Assembly: GCA_903852755.1 (NCBI GenBank)
Contig: CAINRS010000165.1
Span: forward strand, 1 to 34,687
DNA: 34,687 nucleotides
Direction of reading: 5' to 3'
DNA from: an uncultured Actinomycetes bacterium
Lineage (GTDB): Bacteria > Actinomycetota > Acidimicrobiia > Acidimicrobiales > Microtrichaceae
This document shows positions 19,068 to 26,665 of the stretch, one piece after another. Below the pieces are notes generated by a model. It was not told the origin of the DNA and made no database searches. It was given only the letters and a program-made list of their open reading frames with translations. A program made the translations under genes and the position numbers. Positions within the stretch are counted from its first letter, which is position 1, and each line of letters begins with the position of its first letter.

Positions 19068-20048
19068 GGTGCGGGGGAGGAGGCCGATGTTCCGCTCGGC
19101 CCGGTCGAGCACACCCGCTGCGACCGACGACGCCTTCCCGGCGCCGGTGCGCAGTGCCGCCTCGACGGTCCCCGGGTCCCCACGGAGGTCGCGGAGCCGT
19201 TCCTGGATGGGGCGGAGGAGCTCGACCACGGCCTCGCCGGTATCGGCCTTCAAGGGGCCGTACTGCCGGTAGTCGCCGGCGACGTCCTCGGCGGCGCGCC
19301 CGGTCGCCGCCGCGAGGATCGAGAGCAGGTTGCTCACCCCGGGCTGTCCCTCCGGGTCGTGGTGGACCTCGCCGAGCGAGTCCGTGACGGCCCGCTTGAA
19401 CTTGCGGACGATGACCGCCGGGTCGTCGTCGAGGAACACGATGCCGGCGTCGGTGGAGCTCGACTTGGACATCTTGCGGTCGGGCTGCTGCAGGTCCATG
19501 ACGCGGGCGCCGTCCCGGGGGATGGTGGCCGAGGGGACGACGAAGGTCTCGCCGAACCGGGCGTTGAACCGCTCGGCGAGGTCACGGGTGAGTTCGATGT
19601 GCTGGCGCTGGTCCTCGCCGACCGGCACCTGGTCCGTGTCGTACAGCAGGATGTCGGCGGCCTGCAGGGTGGGGTAGGTGAACAGCCCTGCGGAGACGGA
19701 CTCCTGGCCCTGCGACTTGTCCTTGAACTGGGTCATGCGGCGCAGCTCACCGAAGGACGCGGTGCACTGCATGAGCCAGCCGAGCGAGCTGTGCTCGGGA
19801 ACGTGACTCTGCACGAAGAGCGTGCAGGCCTCGGGGTCGAGTCCGCAGGCGAGCAGCGCGGCGGCGAGGTCCATCGTCTGGCGGCCGAGCGAGCCCGGTT
19901 CGGACGGCACCGTGAGGGCGTGCAGGTCGACCACGCAGTAGAAGCTGTCGGAGCGGTGCTGGTCCTCGACCCAGTTCCGGACCGCACCGAGGAGGTTCCC
20001 GAGGTGGAGCTCACCGGTGGGCTGGATTCCTGAGAAGACACGGGGCAC
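19065..20048 (-). CDS. trpS: Tryptophanyl-tRNA synthetase
   Basis: Class Ic aminoacyl-tRNA synthetase charging tRNA-Trp. The 327-residue protein begins VFSGIQPTGELHLGN, with the HIGH-equivalent HLGN at 15-18, and has the KMSKS loop at 192-196. Length is standard for bacterial TrpS. The GTG at 20048 gives the family N-terminus; the upstream frame is much longer but lies antisense to scpA. A TAGCAT -10 candidate lies 8 bases before the start. It is divergent from scpA. In mycobacteria trpS lies elsewhere, so its presence inside the xerD-scpA interval is specific to this lineage. Confidence 0.97.
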   Translation of the reverse strand: MPRVFSGIQPTGELHLGNLLGAVRNWVEDQHRSDSFYCVVDLHALTVPSEPGSLGRQTMDLAAALLACGLDPEACTLFVQSHVPEHSSLGWLMQCTASFGELRRMTQFKDKSQGQESVSAGLFTYPTLQAADILLYDTDQVPVGEDQRQHIELTRDLAERFNARFGETFVVPSATIPRDGARVMDLQQPDRKMSKSSSTDAGIVFLDDDPAVIVRKFKRAVTDSLGEVHHDPEGQPGVSNLLSILAAATGRAAEDVAGDYRQYGPLKADTGEAVVELLRPIQERLRDLRGDPGTVEAALRTGAGKASSVAAGVLDRAERNIGLLPRT

Positions 20049-20056
20049 GGGGCCGG

Positions 20057-20062
20057 ATGCTA
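20057..20062 (-). promoter_or_regulatory. Predicted -10 element of trpS, leaderless layout
   Basis: On the minus strand TAGCAT lies 8 bases before the GTG start at 20048. No Shine-Dalgarno sequence fits in that space. The promoter is divergent from that of scpA in a 108-base gap. Confidence 0.55.
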
Positions 20063-20120
20063 CCGGCGCCGGGGGGCGACCCGTGGCGTCGGTTCCGGCC
20101 CCGGAGGCAAATGACAACCG

Positions 20121-20150
20121 TGTGACTCGCGGCGCCGGAGACGCTACGGT
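20121..20150 (+). promoter_or_regulatory. Predicted scpA promoter, leaderless layout
   Basis: TGTGAC (20121-20126) and TACGGT (20145-20150) are separated by 18 bases and fit -35 and -10 elements. The -10 ends 6 bases before the GTG at 20157, so the transcript would begin at the start codon. Confidence 0.6.
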
Positions 20151-20156
20151 GGTCCC

Positions 20157-20978
20157 GTGGGTTACGAGGTGCAGACCGAGGTCTTCGAGGGGCCGTTCGA
20201 CCTGCTCCTCCACCTGATCCTGCGCGACCAGCTCGAGATCTACGAGGTGTCGTTGACCTCGATCGTGGACGCGTACCTCGCCGAGCTCTCCCGAATGGAG
20301 TCGCTCGACCTGGAGGTGGCGACCGAGTTCCTCCTGATCGCCGCGACCCTGGTGGAGCTCAAGGCCCGCCGGCTGCTGCCGGACGACCACGAGGTCGACC
20401 TCGACGAGGACCTGTCGCTCTGGGAGGAACGGGACCTCCTGCTCGCCCGGCTCCTCGAGTGCAAGACCTTCAAGGACGCAGCCACGGCACTCGCACGTCG
20501 GCAGGCCGTCGCCGCCCGATCGGTCCCCAGGTGCGTCGGGCCGGACGAGCGCTACCTCGACCTCGCACCGGACCTGCTCGCCGGGGTGACGCCGCAGCAC
20601 CTGCACGCTGCGTACCGGCGGGCGGTCACCCCACGACCGGAGGCGGTGATCGATCTGTTCCACGTGGCCCCGATCAGGGCCAGTGTCGTGGACGCGGTCG
20701 TCGAACTCTGTGCCGAGCTCCCCGGTGCGGGACGACAGTCCTTCCGTGAGCTCACCGGATCACTGGTCGAGCGACTCGAGGTCGTGGTGCGGTTCCTCGC
20801 ACTCCTCGAGCTGTTCAAGCAGGGCCTGGTCGAGCTCCACCAGGCCGTCACCTTCGGTGACATCGAGGTCGAGTGGATCGGTGGTGACGGCGTCAGCGAC
20901 GAGGTGCTCGCCGACGTCGACGACTACGACTACGAGTCCCCTCAGGCCCCGTCGGCGGGCGATCCGGTCAGCTCGTGA
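20157..20978 (+). CDS. scpA: Segregation and condensation protein A
   Basis: Kleisin subunit of the bacterial condensin SMC-ScpAB, which bridges the SMC heads and helps chromosome segregation. The 273-residue protein starts with the typical EVFEGPFDLLLHLILRDQLE segment that binds the SMC neck, has an acidic helical centre with LELKARRLLP-like sequence (LVELKARRLLPDD), and ends in a winged-helix region (about 190-250). An acidic tail follows. Its stop overlaps the scpB start by 4 bases. Start choice is fixed by the family N-terminus. SMC itself is not in the window. Confidence 0.95.
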   Translation: MGYEVQTEVFEGPFDLLLHLILRDQLEIYEVSLTSIVDAYLAELSRMESLDLEVATEFLLIAATLVELKARRLLPDDHEVDLDEDLSLWEERDLLLARLLECKTFKDAATALARRQAVAARSVPRCVGPDERYLDLAPDLLAGVTPQHLHAAYRRAVTPRPEAVIDLFHVAPIRASVVDAVVELCAELPGAGRQSFRELTGSLVERLEVVVRFLALLELFKQGLVELHQAVTFGDIEVEWIGGDGVSDEVLADVDDYDYESPQAPSAGDPVSS

Positions 20979-21742
20979 GCGACGACGAGCCGTCTGCCGA
21001 GGAGCGCCTCAGCGAGGCACGCCTCACCGAGGCCCGCCGGGCACTCGAGGCGGTGCTCATGGTGGTGGACGCTCCCGCAGAGACCTCCCTGCTGGCCCAG
21101 TTGATCGAGCTCCCGACCGGGACCGTCGAGCAGGTGCTGGTGGATCTCGCCGCGGCGTACGAGGCGGAGGAGCGGGGGTTCCAACTGGTCCGTGTGGCCG
21201 GTGGGTGGCGCTACCAGAGCCACCCCGACTGCGCTCCGTGGGTGGAGCGCTTCGTGCTGAGCGGGCAGAGCGGCCGACTCTCCGCCGCAGCGCTCGAGAC
21301 CCTGGCGATCGTGGCCTACAAGCAGCCGATCTCGCGTGCGCAGATCGCCGCCATCAGAGGGGTGAACGTCGACGGCGTCGTCCGGACGCTCCAGCAGCGC
21401 GGGTACATCGACGAGGTCGGACGTGACGACGGCCCCGGGCTGGCGATCATGTACGGGACCACCCGCGAGTTCCTGGAGCGTCTCGGCATCGACGATCTGA
21501 CGGAGCTCCCGAGCCTGGGTGACTTCATCCCCGGTGCCGAGGTGGTCGAGGCACTCGAGCACGGGTTGCGCCCCCATGACGACGCTGCCGCGGTCGACCT
21601 CGACGACGCGGCTCCCGAGGACGTGTCGGCCGGAGATCCGTCCGCCGAGGACCCGTCTGCCGGGAACCTGTCGGGCTCGGACGGAGCGACCGGGGACGCA
21701 GCGACGGGGGACGCAGCGACCGACGACGATCCACCCCGGTGA
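20975..21742 (+). CDS. scpB: Segregation and condensation protein B
   Basis: Partner of ScpA in the condensin complex; two winged-helix domains. The 255-residue protein has ARRALEAVLMVVDAPAETSL and a core with FVLSGQSGRLSAAALETLAI and YKQPISRAQIAAIRGVNVD, which are hallmark ScpB segments. After about residue 195 it carries a Ser/Gly/Ala/Asp-rich acidic tail with short repeats (SAGDPSAEDPSAG, TGDAATGDAATDD) that is probably disordered and not part of the conserved fold. It overlaps scpA and the pseudouridine synthase gene by 4 bases each. Confidence 0.95.
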   Translation: MSDDEPSAEERLSEARLTEARRALEAVLMVVDAPAETSLLAQLIELPTGTVEQVLVDLAAAYEAEERGFQLVRVAGGWRYQSHPDCAPWVERFVLSGQSGRLSAAALETLAIVAYKQPISRAQIAAIRGVNVDGVVRTLQQRGYIDEVGRDDGPGLAIMYGTTREFLERLGIDDLTELPSLGDFIPGAEVVEALEHGLRPHDDAAAVDLDDAAPEDVSAGDPSAEDPSAGNLSGSDGATGDAATGDAATDDDPPR

Positions 21743-22521
21743 CCGAACGGGATCCGGCGGTACCCGACGGTCGGGAGCGCGTCCAGAAGGTGCTCGCCCG
21801 GGCCGGCTTCGGCAGCCGGCGTCGCTGTGAGGAACTGATCGAGTCGGGCCGGGTCAGCGTCGACGGGTCACTGGTGCGGCTCGGGGACCGGATCGATCCG
21901 GGCGGATCGGTGCTCGAGGTCGACGGGGTCCCGGTGTCGGTCGACCCCGGGACCGTGCACTACCTGCTCAACAAGCCCGCCGGCGTGGTCACCACAGCCG
22001 TCGACACCCACGGGCGGCCGACGGTCCTCGAACTCGTCCCGTCCGAGCCGCGGGTGCACCCGGTCGGCCGCCTCGACATGGACAGCGAGGGCCTGCTCCT
22101 GCTCACCAACGACGGGGTGCTGACGCACCGGCTCACCCACCCCAGCTTCGGGGTGGACAAGGAGTACCTGGTGGAGGTCGAGGGCGCCCCCGGTCGCGGG
22201 GCCATCAGGGCGCTGCGGGAGGGCGTCGAGCTCGAGGACGGCGTGACGGCGCCCGCCGTGGTGGCCCCGGTCGAACGGAACGTGCTGCGCATCGTGATCC
22301 ACGAGGGCCGTAACCGGCAGGTACGGCGGATGTGCGCCGCAGTCGGTCACCCCGTCCTCCGGCTCGTGCGGACACGGCTGGGGCCCCTGCGCGATCCCCA
22401 CCTCGCCCCCGGGTCGTGGCGGCCCCTGGAGCAGTCCGAGCTCCGGGCGCTCGAGCGGGCCGTCCGGACCGATCCATCCGAGACGGCCCCGGAGCAACCG
22501 GGTGCGGCCGACGGGTCCTGA
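21739..22521 (+). CDS. rluB: RluB-type rRNA pseudouridine synthase
   Basis: Makes pseudouridine in rRNA, by similarity to the RsuA/RluB/RluE group. The 260-residue protein has an N-terminal S4 RNA-binding domain (about 13-60, RVQKVLARAGFGSRRRCEEL) and the catalytic domain with HPVGRLDMDSEGLLLLTNDG, in which Asp113 is the expected nucleophile, followed by NKPAGVVTT earlier and EGRNRQVRRM near 200. The last 20 residues are a flexible acidic tail. The scpA-scpB-rluB order is conserved in actinobacteria and Firmicutes. Whether the target is 23S or 16S rRNA cannot be decided from sequence. Confidence 0.94.
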   Translation: MTERDPAVPDGRERVQKVLARAGFGSRRRCEELIESGRVSVDGSLVRLGDRIDPGGSVLEVDGVPVSVDPGTVHYLLNKPAGVVTTAVDTHGRPTVLELVPSEPRVHPVGRLDMDSEGLLLLTNDGVLTHRLTHPSFGVDKEYLVEVEGAPGRGAIRALREGVELEDGVTAPAVVAPVERNVLRIVIHEGRNRQVRRMCAAVGHPVLRLVRTRLGPLRDPHLAPGSWRPLEQSELRALERAVRTDPSETAPEQPGAADGS

Positions 22522-22526
22522 CCCCG

Positions 22527-22532
22527 TAGGAT
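22527..22532 (+). promoter_or_regulatory. Predicted -10 element of aroH, leaderless layout
   Basis: TAGGAT lies 8 bases before the aroH GTG at 22541 and 5 bases after the rluB stop. No Shine-Dalgarno sequence is present. Confidence 0.58.
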
Positions 22533-22540
22533 CACCGACC

Positions 22541-22909
22541 GTGTCCACGTCGATGCTGGGTCTGCGCGGTGCGACGACCGTCGAGGTCGACGAGCAGCCG
22601 CACGTCGTCGAGCGGGTGCAGGAGCTGCTCACCGAGATGCTCGCCCGCAACGAGATCGAACACGACGATCTGATCAGCATCATCTTCACGGCCACCGACG
22701 ACATCCACAGCTGCTTCCCGGCCCTCGGTGCCCGGGAGATGGGTCTCGGGGACGTGCCGCTGCTCTGTGCCCGTGAGCTCGACGTCGAGGGAGGGACGCC
22801 CCGCTGCATCCGTGTCCTGATCCACTTCCACTCGGATCGTCGTCGTTCGGATGTCCGTCACGTCTACCTGGAGGGCGCCCGCAACCTGCGGGACGACCTC
22901 CCGCAGTGA
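22541..22909 (+). CDS. aroH: Chorismate mutase, AroH class
   Basis: Converts chorismate to prephenate, the first step toward tyrosine and phenylalanine. At 122 residues it matches the monofunctional AroH (Bacillus) class rather than the AroQ helical class common in mycobacteria. RGATTVEVDEQPHVVERVQE at the N-terminus supplies the active-site Arg9; CARELDVEGGTPRCIRVLIH contains Cys76, Glu79 and Arg88, equivalent to the Bacillus catalytic set. The GTG at 22541 gives the family length; an in-frame upstream extension of 13 residues has no family resemblance. Its stop overlaps the tyrA start, so mutase and dehydrogenase are coupled. Confidence 0.95.
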   Translation: MSTSMLGLRGATTVEVDEQPHVVERVQELLTEMLARNEIEHDDLISIIFTATDDIHSCFPALGAREMGLGDVPLLCARELDVEGGTPRCIRVLIHFHSDRRRSDVRHVYLEGARNLRDDLPQ

Positions 22910-23976
22910 CCGTCCCCGCCGACGTCCACCGTCGGGCAGCGGTCGTCGGCGCCGGCGTCGTCGGCGGATCGGTCGGTCTGGCGCTCCGTAGCTGCGGATG
23001 GTTCGTCAGCGTGACCGACAGCGACCCCGCGGTCGCCGCTGCAGCCGTCGACCTCGGTGCGGCCGACCGGACCGGTGACGATCCGGATGCCGAGCTGACC
23101 TTCGTCGCCGTACCGGTCGGGGCCACCCCCGAGGTCGCCGCTGTCGCCCTGAGGAACGGGGGCGTGGTCACCGACGTCGGCAGCGTGAAGGCCCCCCTCG
23201 TCGACCAGGTCGACTCGCCCCGGTTCGTCGGGGGACACCCGATGGCCGGTTCCGAGGCGACGGGGCTCGACGGCGCCAGAGCCGACCTGTTCGAAGGCGC
23301 CGTCTGGGTGCTCACCCCGGGACCGTCGACCGATCCCGGAGCCCTCGCACTCGTGCACGGGGTGGTCCGGTCCTTCGGCGCCGATGTGGTGAGCCTCTCA
23401 CCGGAGGACCACGATCGAGTGGTGGCGCTCGTGTCCCACGTTCCCCACCTGACCGCGGCGAGCCTGATGACCCTCGCCGCCGACCGGGCGGTCGACGACG
23501 CCGCAGTGCTGCGGCTCGCAGCCGGCGGGTTCCGCGACATGACCAGGATCGCCGCCGGCGATCCCGGGATCTGGCTGGACATCTGTGCGGACAACCGGGT
23601 CGCGATCCTGGCTGTCCTCGACGACCTCGCCGCGACACTGGCCGAGGTACGGGACCTGGTGGACCGATCCGACCGCACGGAACTGGAGCGCAGGCTCTCC
23701 GCGGCGCAGCGCGCGAGGCGGAGCCTGCCTGCCGGATCCGTCCGTCCGGTCGGTCTGGCCGAGGTGCGCGTCGCCGTGCCGGACCGACCCGGAGAGCTCG
23801 CTGCGGTCACGACGATGGCGACGGAGCTGGGCGTCAACGTGGAGGACATCGAGGTCGCCCACGCCGCTGGTGAGGGTCGCGGTCGGCTGATCATGGTCGT
23901 CGCGAGCGACCGGGCGGACGAGTTCGCCGCCGCGCTCTCCCGGACGGGCCGGTCCGCCTCGGTGCACGGGCTGTGA
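22906..23976 (+). CDS. tyrA: Prephenate dehydrogenase with ACT domain
   Basis: NAD(P)-dependent oxidative decarboxylation of prephenate toward tyrosine. The 356-residue protein has a Rossmann fold starting with AAVVGAGVVGGSVGLAL (glycine loop at 15-21), GGHPMAGSE with His111, and the helical dimerisation domain with DHDRVVALVSHVPHLTAA. Residues from about 285 form an ACT domain (AEVRVAVPDRPGELAAVTTM), which in this family usually binds the end product, so tyrosine feedback is likely. It overlaps aroH upstream and aroA downstream by 4 bases, forming a three-gene aromatic unit. Confidence 0.94.
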   Translation: MTVPADVHRRAAVVGAGVVGGSVGLALRSCGWFVSVTDSDPAVAAAAVDLGAADRTGDDPDAELTFVAVPVGATPEVAAVALRNGGVVTDVGSVKAPLVDQVDSPRFVGGHPMAGSEATGLDGARADLFEGAVWVLTPGPSTDPGALALVHGVVRSFGADVVSLSPEDHDRVVALVSHVPHLTAASLMTLAADRAVDDAAVLRLAAGGFRDMTRIAAGDPGIWLDICADNRVAILAVLDDLAATLAEVRDLVDRSDRTELERRLSAAQRARRSLPAGSVRPVGLAEVRVAVPDRPGELAAVTTMATELGVNVEDIEVAHAAGEGRGRLIMVVASDRADEFAAALSRTGRSASVHGL

Positions 23977-25301
23977 ACGGTGCACCCGTCCGGCGGGGGG
24001 TGATCCCGCCCCGGGCGCCCCTCGACGCCACGGTGCGTCCGCCCGGATCGAAGAGCGAGACGAACCGGGCCCTGGTCTGCGCGGCCCTCGCCGACGGGAC
24101 CTCGGTGATCGACAACGTCCTGCACGCCGACGACACGGCAGCCATGGCGGAGTGCCTCGTCCGTCTGGGAGCCAGGGTGGGTGTCGAGGCGACCGACGAC
24201 GCTGCGGTCGACTCGGGCCGGGTCAGGGTCGTCGGCCTCGCCGGTCGACCGGTCCCGGGACCGGAGGAGCTGGACGCACGGCTGTCGGGGACCACCGCCA
24301 GGTTCGTGGCGCCCGTCGCCGCCCTGGGCGGCCGCACGGTCCAGCTCACCGGTGCGCCGGGTCTCGTCGCCCGGCCGATGGGGGACCTCCTCGACGCCCT
24401 GCGGGAGCTGGGTGCGGGCGTGGTGGAGCTGGGTGGCGCAGGTCACCTCCCCGTGCAACTCGGTGACCCGCCGCTCCGCGGAGGATCCGTGAGGATGCGC
24501 GGGGACGTCTCGAGCCAGTTCCTCTCGGGACTCCTGCTGGCCGGACCGTGCACCGAGCTGGGTCTCGAGGTGCACCTCGAGACGGACCTCGTCTCCGTCC
24601 CGTACGTCGAGTTGACGGTCGATGTGATGCGCCGGTTCGGGGCGGAGGTCAGCGGTGACGCCCACGTGGGGTACCGGGTCGCCCCGGGCGGCTACGTCGC
24701 GGCCGACGTCGTCATCGAGCCCGACGCGACCGCGGCGTCGTACCTCATGGCGGCACCGCTGCTCGCCGGCGGCACCGTGCGGATCGAGGGCATCGGGAGC
24801 CGGACGCGGCAGGGTGACGCCGCGTTCGCGCAGGTCCTCGCCCGGATGGGGGCCTCGGTCGAGCTGGGCCCTGACGTGACGGTCGTGTCGTCCACCGGTT
24901 CCCTCCGGGGGGTCGAGGTGGACCTCGCGGACATGTCCGACGTCGCCCAGACGCTGGCGGCGGTCGCCGCCGTGGCGGAGGGGCCGACGGACATCCGTGG
25001 CATCGGCTTCATCCGGGCCAAGGAGACGGACCGCATCGGCGCAGTGGTGGCCGAGCTGCGGCGGCTGGGCATCCGGGCCGAGGAGCACGATGACGGTCTC
25101 ACGGTCCACGGCGGCGAGCCGCACGGTGGGGTGGTGCGTACCTACGGTGACCACCGCATGGCGATGAGCTTCGCGCTCCTCGGACTGCGGATCCCCGGCA
25201 TCGTGATCGAGGACCCCGCCTGCGTGGACAAGACGTTCCCCGGGTTCTTCGACGTCCTCGACCGCCTGGGCGGTGGCGGTCCCGACGCGGTGGTTCCCTA
25301 G
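23973..25301 (+). CDS. aroA: 5-enolpyruvylshikimate-3-phosphate synthase
   Basis: Sixth step of the shikimate pathway, joining shikimate 3-phosphate and phosphoenolpyruvate. The 442-residue protein has the PEP/S3P binding motif PPGSKSETNRAL at 23-34 with Lys27, LSGTTARF, MRGDVSSQFLSGLLLAGP, the catalytic region FIRAKETDRI, and TYGDHRMAMSFALLG near the C-terminus. The glyphosate-relevant loop cannot be classed reliably by eye. Its TAG stop (25299-25301) is also the first half of the predicted -10 of cmk. It overlaps tyrA by 4 bases. Confidence 0.97.
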   Translation: MNGAPVRRGVIPPRAPLDATVRPPGSKSETNRALVCAALADGTSVIDNVLHADDTAAMAECLVRLGARVGVEATDDAAVDSGRVRVVGLAGRPVPGPEELDARLSGTTARFVAPVAALGGRTVQLTGAPGLVARPMGDLLDALRELGAGVVELGGAGHLPVQLGDPPLRGGSVRMRGDVSSQFLSGLLLAGPCTELGLEVHLETDLVSVPYVELTVDVMRRFGAEVSGDAHVGYRVAPGGYVAADVVIEPDATAASYLMAAPLLAGGTVRIEGIGSRTRQGDAAFAQVLARMGASVELGPDVTVVSSTGSLRGVEVDLADMSDVAQTLAAVAAVAEGPTDIRGIGFIRAKETDRIGAVVAELRRLGIRAEEHDDGLTVHGGEPHGGVVRTYGDHRMAMSFALLGLRIPGIVIEDPACVDKTFPGFFDVLDRLGGGGPDAVVP

Positions 25302-25304
25302 GAT
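25299..25304 (+). promoter_or_regulatory. Predicted -10 element of cmk, sharing the aroA stop codon
   Basis: TAGGAT begins with the TAG stop of aroA and ends 8 bases before the cmk GTG at 25313. The layout matches the other leaderless candidates in the window. Confidence 0.55.
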
Positions 25305-25312
25305 GTGGCGGC

Positions 25313-25990
25313 GTGCCTGACGAGATCGAACGGAACCAGCTCCGCGACCTGCAGGTGGTCGCGATCGACGGACCCGCAGGTTCGGGGAAGTCGACCATCG
25401 GTCGGGCGCTCGCGACGCGACTCGGACTCGAGTACCTCGACACGGGCGCCATGTACCGGGCGGTGGCCTTCGCCGCGATCCGGGAGAACGTCGACGTGGA
25501 CGACGCGGAGCGCGTGGCGGAGATCGCCACCCGGGTGGAGCTCGAGGTGGGGGATCGGGGCGTGTTCGTCGACGGCGAGGACGCCACCTCCGCGATCCGC
25601 AACCAGGAGGTGACCCGGGCGGTGACCGAGGTGGCCGCGAACCCGGCCGTCCGCAGCGAGATGCTGCGACGCCAGCGCGACTGGGCTCGCACCCGGGGCG
25701 GCGGAGTGATCGAGGGCCGTGACATCGGCAGCGTCGTGTTCCCCGACGCGTTGCTGAAGGTGTACCTGACCGCTGCGCCCGCGGAGCGTGCCCGACGTCG
25801 GGCCGAGGAGCTCGCCCACCTCGACTACGACCAGGTCGCGCAGGACATGGCACGTCGCGACGAGCGGGACAGCAGCCGGGCCGACAGCCCGCTCGTGGTC
25901 CCCGAGGACTCGTACCGCTGCGACACGACCGACCGGTCGGTCGAGGACGTGGTCTCCGACCTCGCCGAGCGGTTCCTGGCGGCACGGTGA
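25313..25990 (+). CDS. cmk: Cytidylate kinase
   Basis: Phosphorylates CMP and dCMP with ATP. The 225-residue protein has the P-loop GPAGSGKST at 20-28, the CMP-binding LDTGAMYRAVAF, the GRDIGSVVFPDA motif and the RDERDSSRADSPL lid region characteristic of bacterial Cmk. Length is normal. aroA followed by cmk is a common bacterial pair, and here the two genes are only 11 bases apart. The stop overlaps the plsC start by 4 bases. Confidence 0.97.
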   Translation: MPDEIERNQLRDLQVVAIDGPAGSGKSTIGRALATRLGLEYLDTGAMYRAVAFAAIRENVDVDDAERVAEIATRVELEVGDRGVFVDGEDATSAIRNQEVTRAVTEVAANPAVRSEMLRRQRDWARTRGGGVIEGRDIGSVVFPDALLKVYLTAAPAERARRRAEELAHLDYDQVAQDMARRDERDSSRADSPLVVPEDSYRCDTTDRSVEDVVSDLAERFLAAR

Positions 25991-26661
25991 GCGGTCCTCC
26001 GGCGGAGCGGGCGCCGGTCCGGCCCGTCGGGTGGGGGGGACGGCTGCTGTACCGCTGCTTCCGGGCCATCGGGGTGGTGATCTGTCGGCTGCTGTGGCGG
26101 GTGAGGATCGACGGCCGTGACCGGCTCCCGAGCGGGGTGCCCTACGTGGTGGCCCCGGTCCACCGGTCCTACGTCGACTTCCTCGTCATCGGCGTGGCGA
26201 TGCCGCGGCTGTGCCGCTACATGGTCAAGGGGACGGTGTGGAGGTCCGCCCTCGCCGGGCGGCTCGCGGAGTACGTCGGGTCCTTCCCCGTCCACCGCGA
26301 CCGGGCGGACCGGACCTCGCTGCGGATCGCGGTGGAGGCACTCGCCCTGGGTGACCCTCTGGTCATGTTCCCCGAGGGCCGTCGCAAGGAGGGCCCGCTC
26401 GTCGAGGACCTCTTCGACGGTCCGGTCTGGGTCGCCAGCCGGGCCCGCTGTCCCGTCGTGCCGGTCGCGCTCATCGGGACCGAGCAGGCGATGCCCATCG
26501 ACCGACCCCGGCCCAGACCCGCTCGTGTCCGGGTGGTCATCGGTGAACCGATCTACCCGGACGTCCCGATCGAGGGCCGGGTCCCCCGGGCCGCCGTCGC
26601 AGCGGGGACGGAGGAGTTGCGGCGCTCCCTGCAGGACCTCTACGACCTCCGACTGCGCTGA
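25987..26661 (+). CDS. plsC: 1-acyl-sn-glycerol-3-phosphate acyltransferase family protein
   Basis: Probably acylates lysophosphatidic acid to phosphatidic acid at the inner membrane face. The 224-residue protein has a hydrophobic segment at about 22-38, the catalytic HX4D motif at His59-Asp64 (HRSYVD) and the substrate-binding FPEGRR at 128-133, followed by PVVPVALIGTE. It is linked to cmk by a 4-base overlap; cmk-plsC is a pair known from Firmicutes. Acyl and acceptor specificity are not readable, so another lysophospholipid acyltransferase role is possible. Its stop lies only 4 bases from the stop of the convergent ispH. Confidence 0.92.
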   Translation: MSGPPAERAPVRPVGWGGRLLYRCFRAIGVVICRLLWRVRIDGRDRLPSGVPYVVAPVHRSYVDFLVIGVAMPRLCRYMVKGTVWRSALAGRLAEYVGSFPVHRDRADRTSLRIAVEALALGDPLVMFPEGRRKEGPLVEDLFDGPVWVASRARCPVVPVALIGTEQAMPIDRPRPRPARVRVVIGEPIYPDVPIEGRVPRAAVAAGTEELRRSLQDLYDLRLR

Positions 26662-26665
26662 CCGC

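Noticed and set aside
22686-26069. A 1127-codon open frame on the minus strand across aroH, tyrA, aroA and cmk
   Set aside because: It lies antisense to four well-recognised genes, its translation is low-complexity Arg/Pro/Ser/Thr-rich without any family motif, and long open frames of this kind are expected in very GC-rich DNA.
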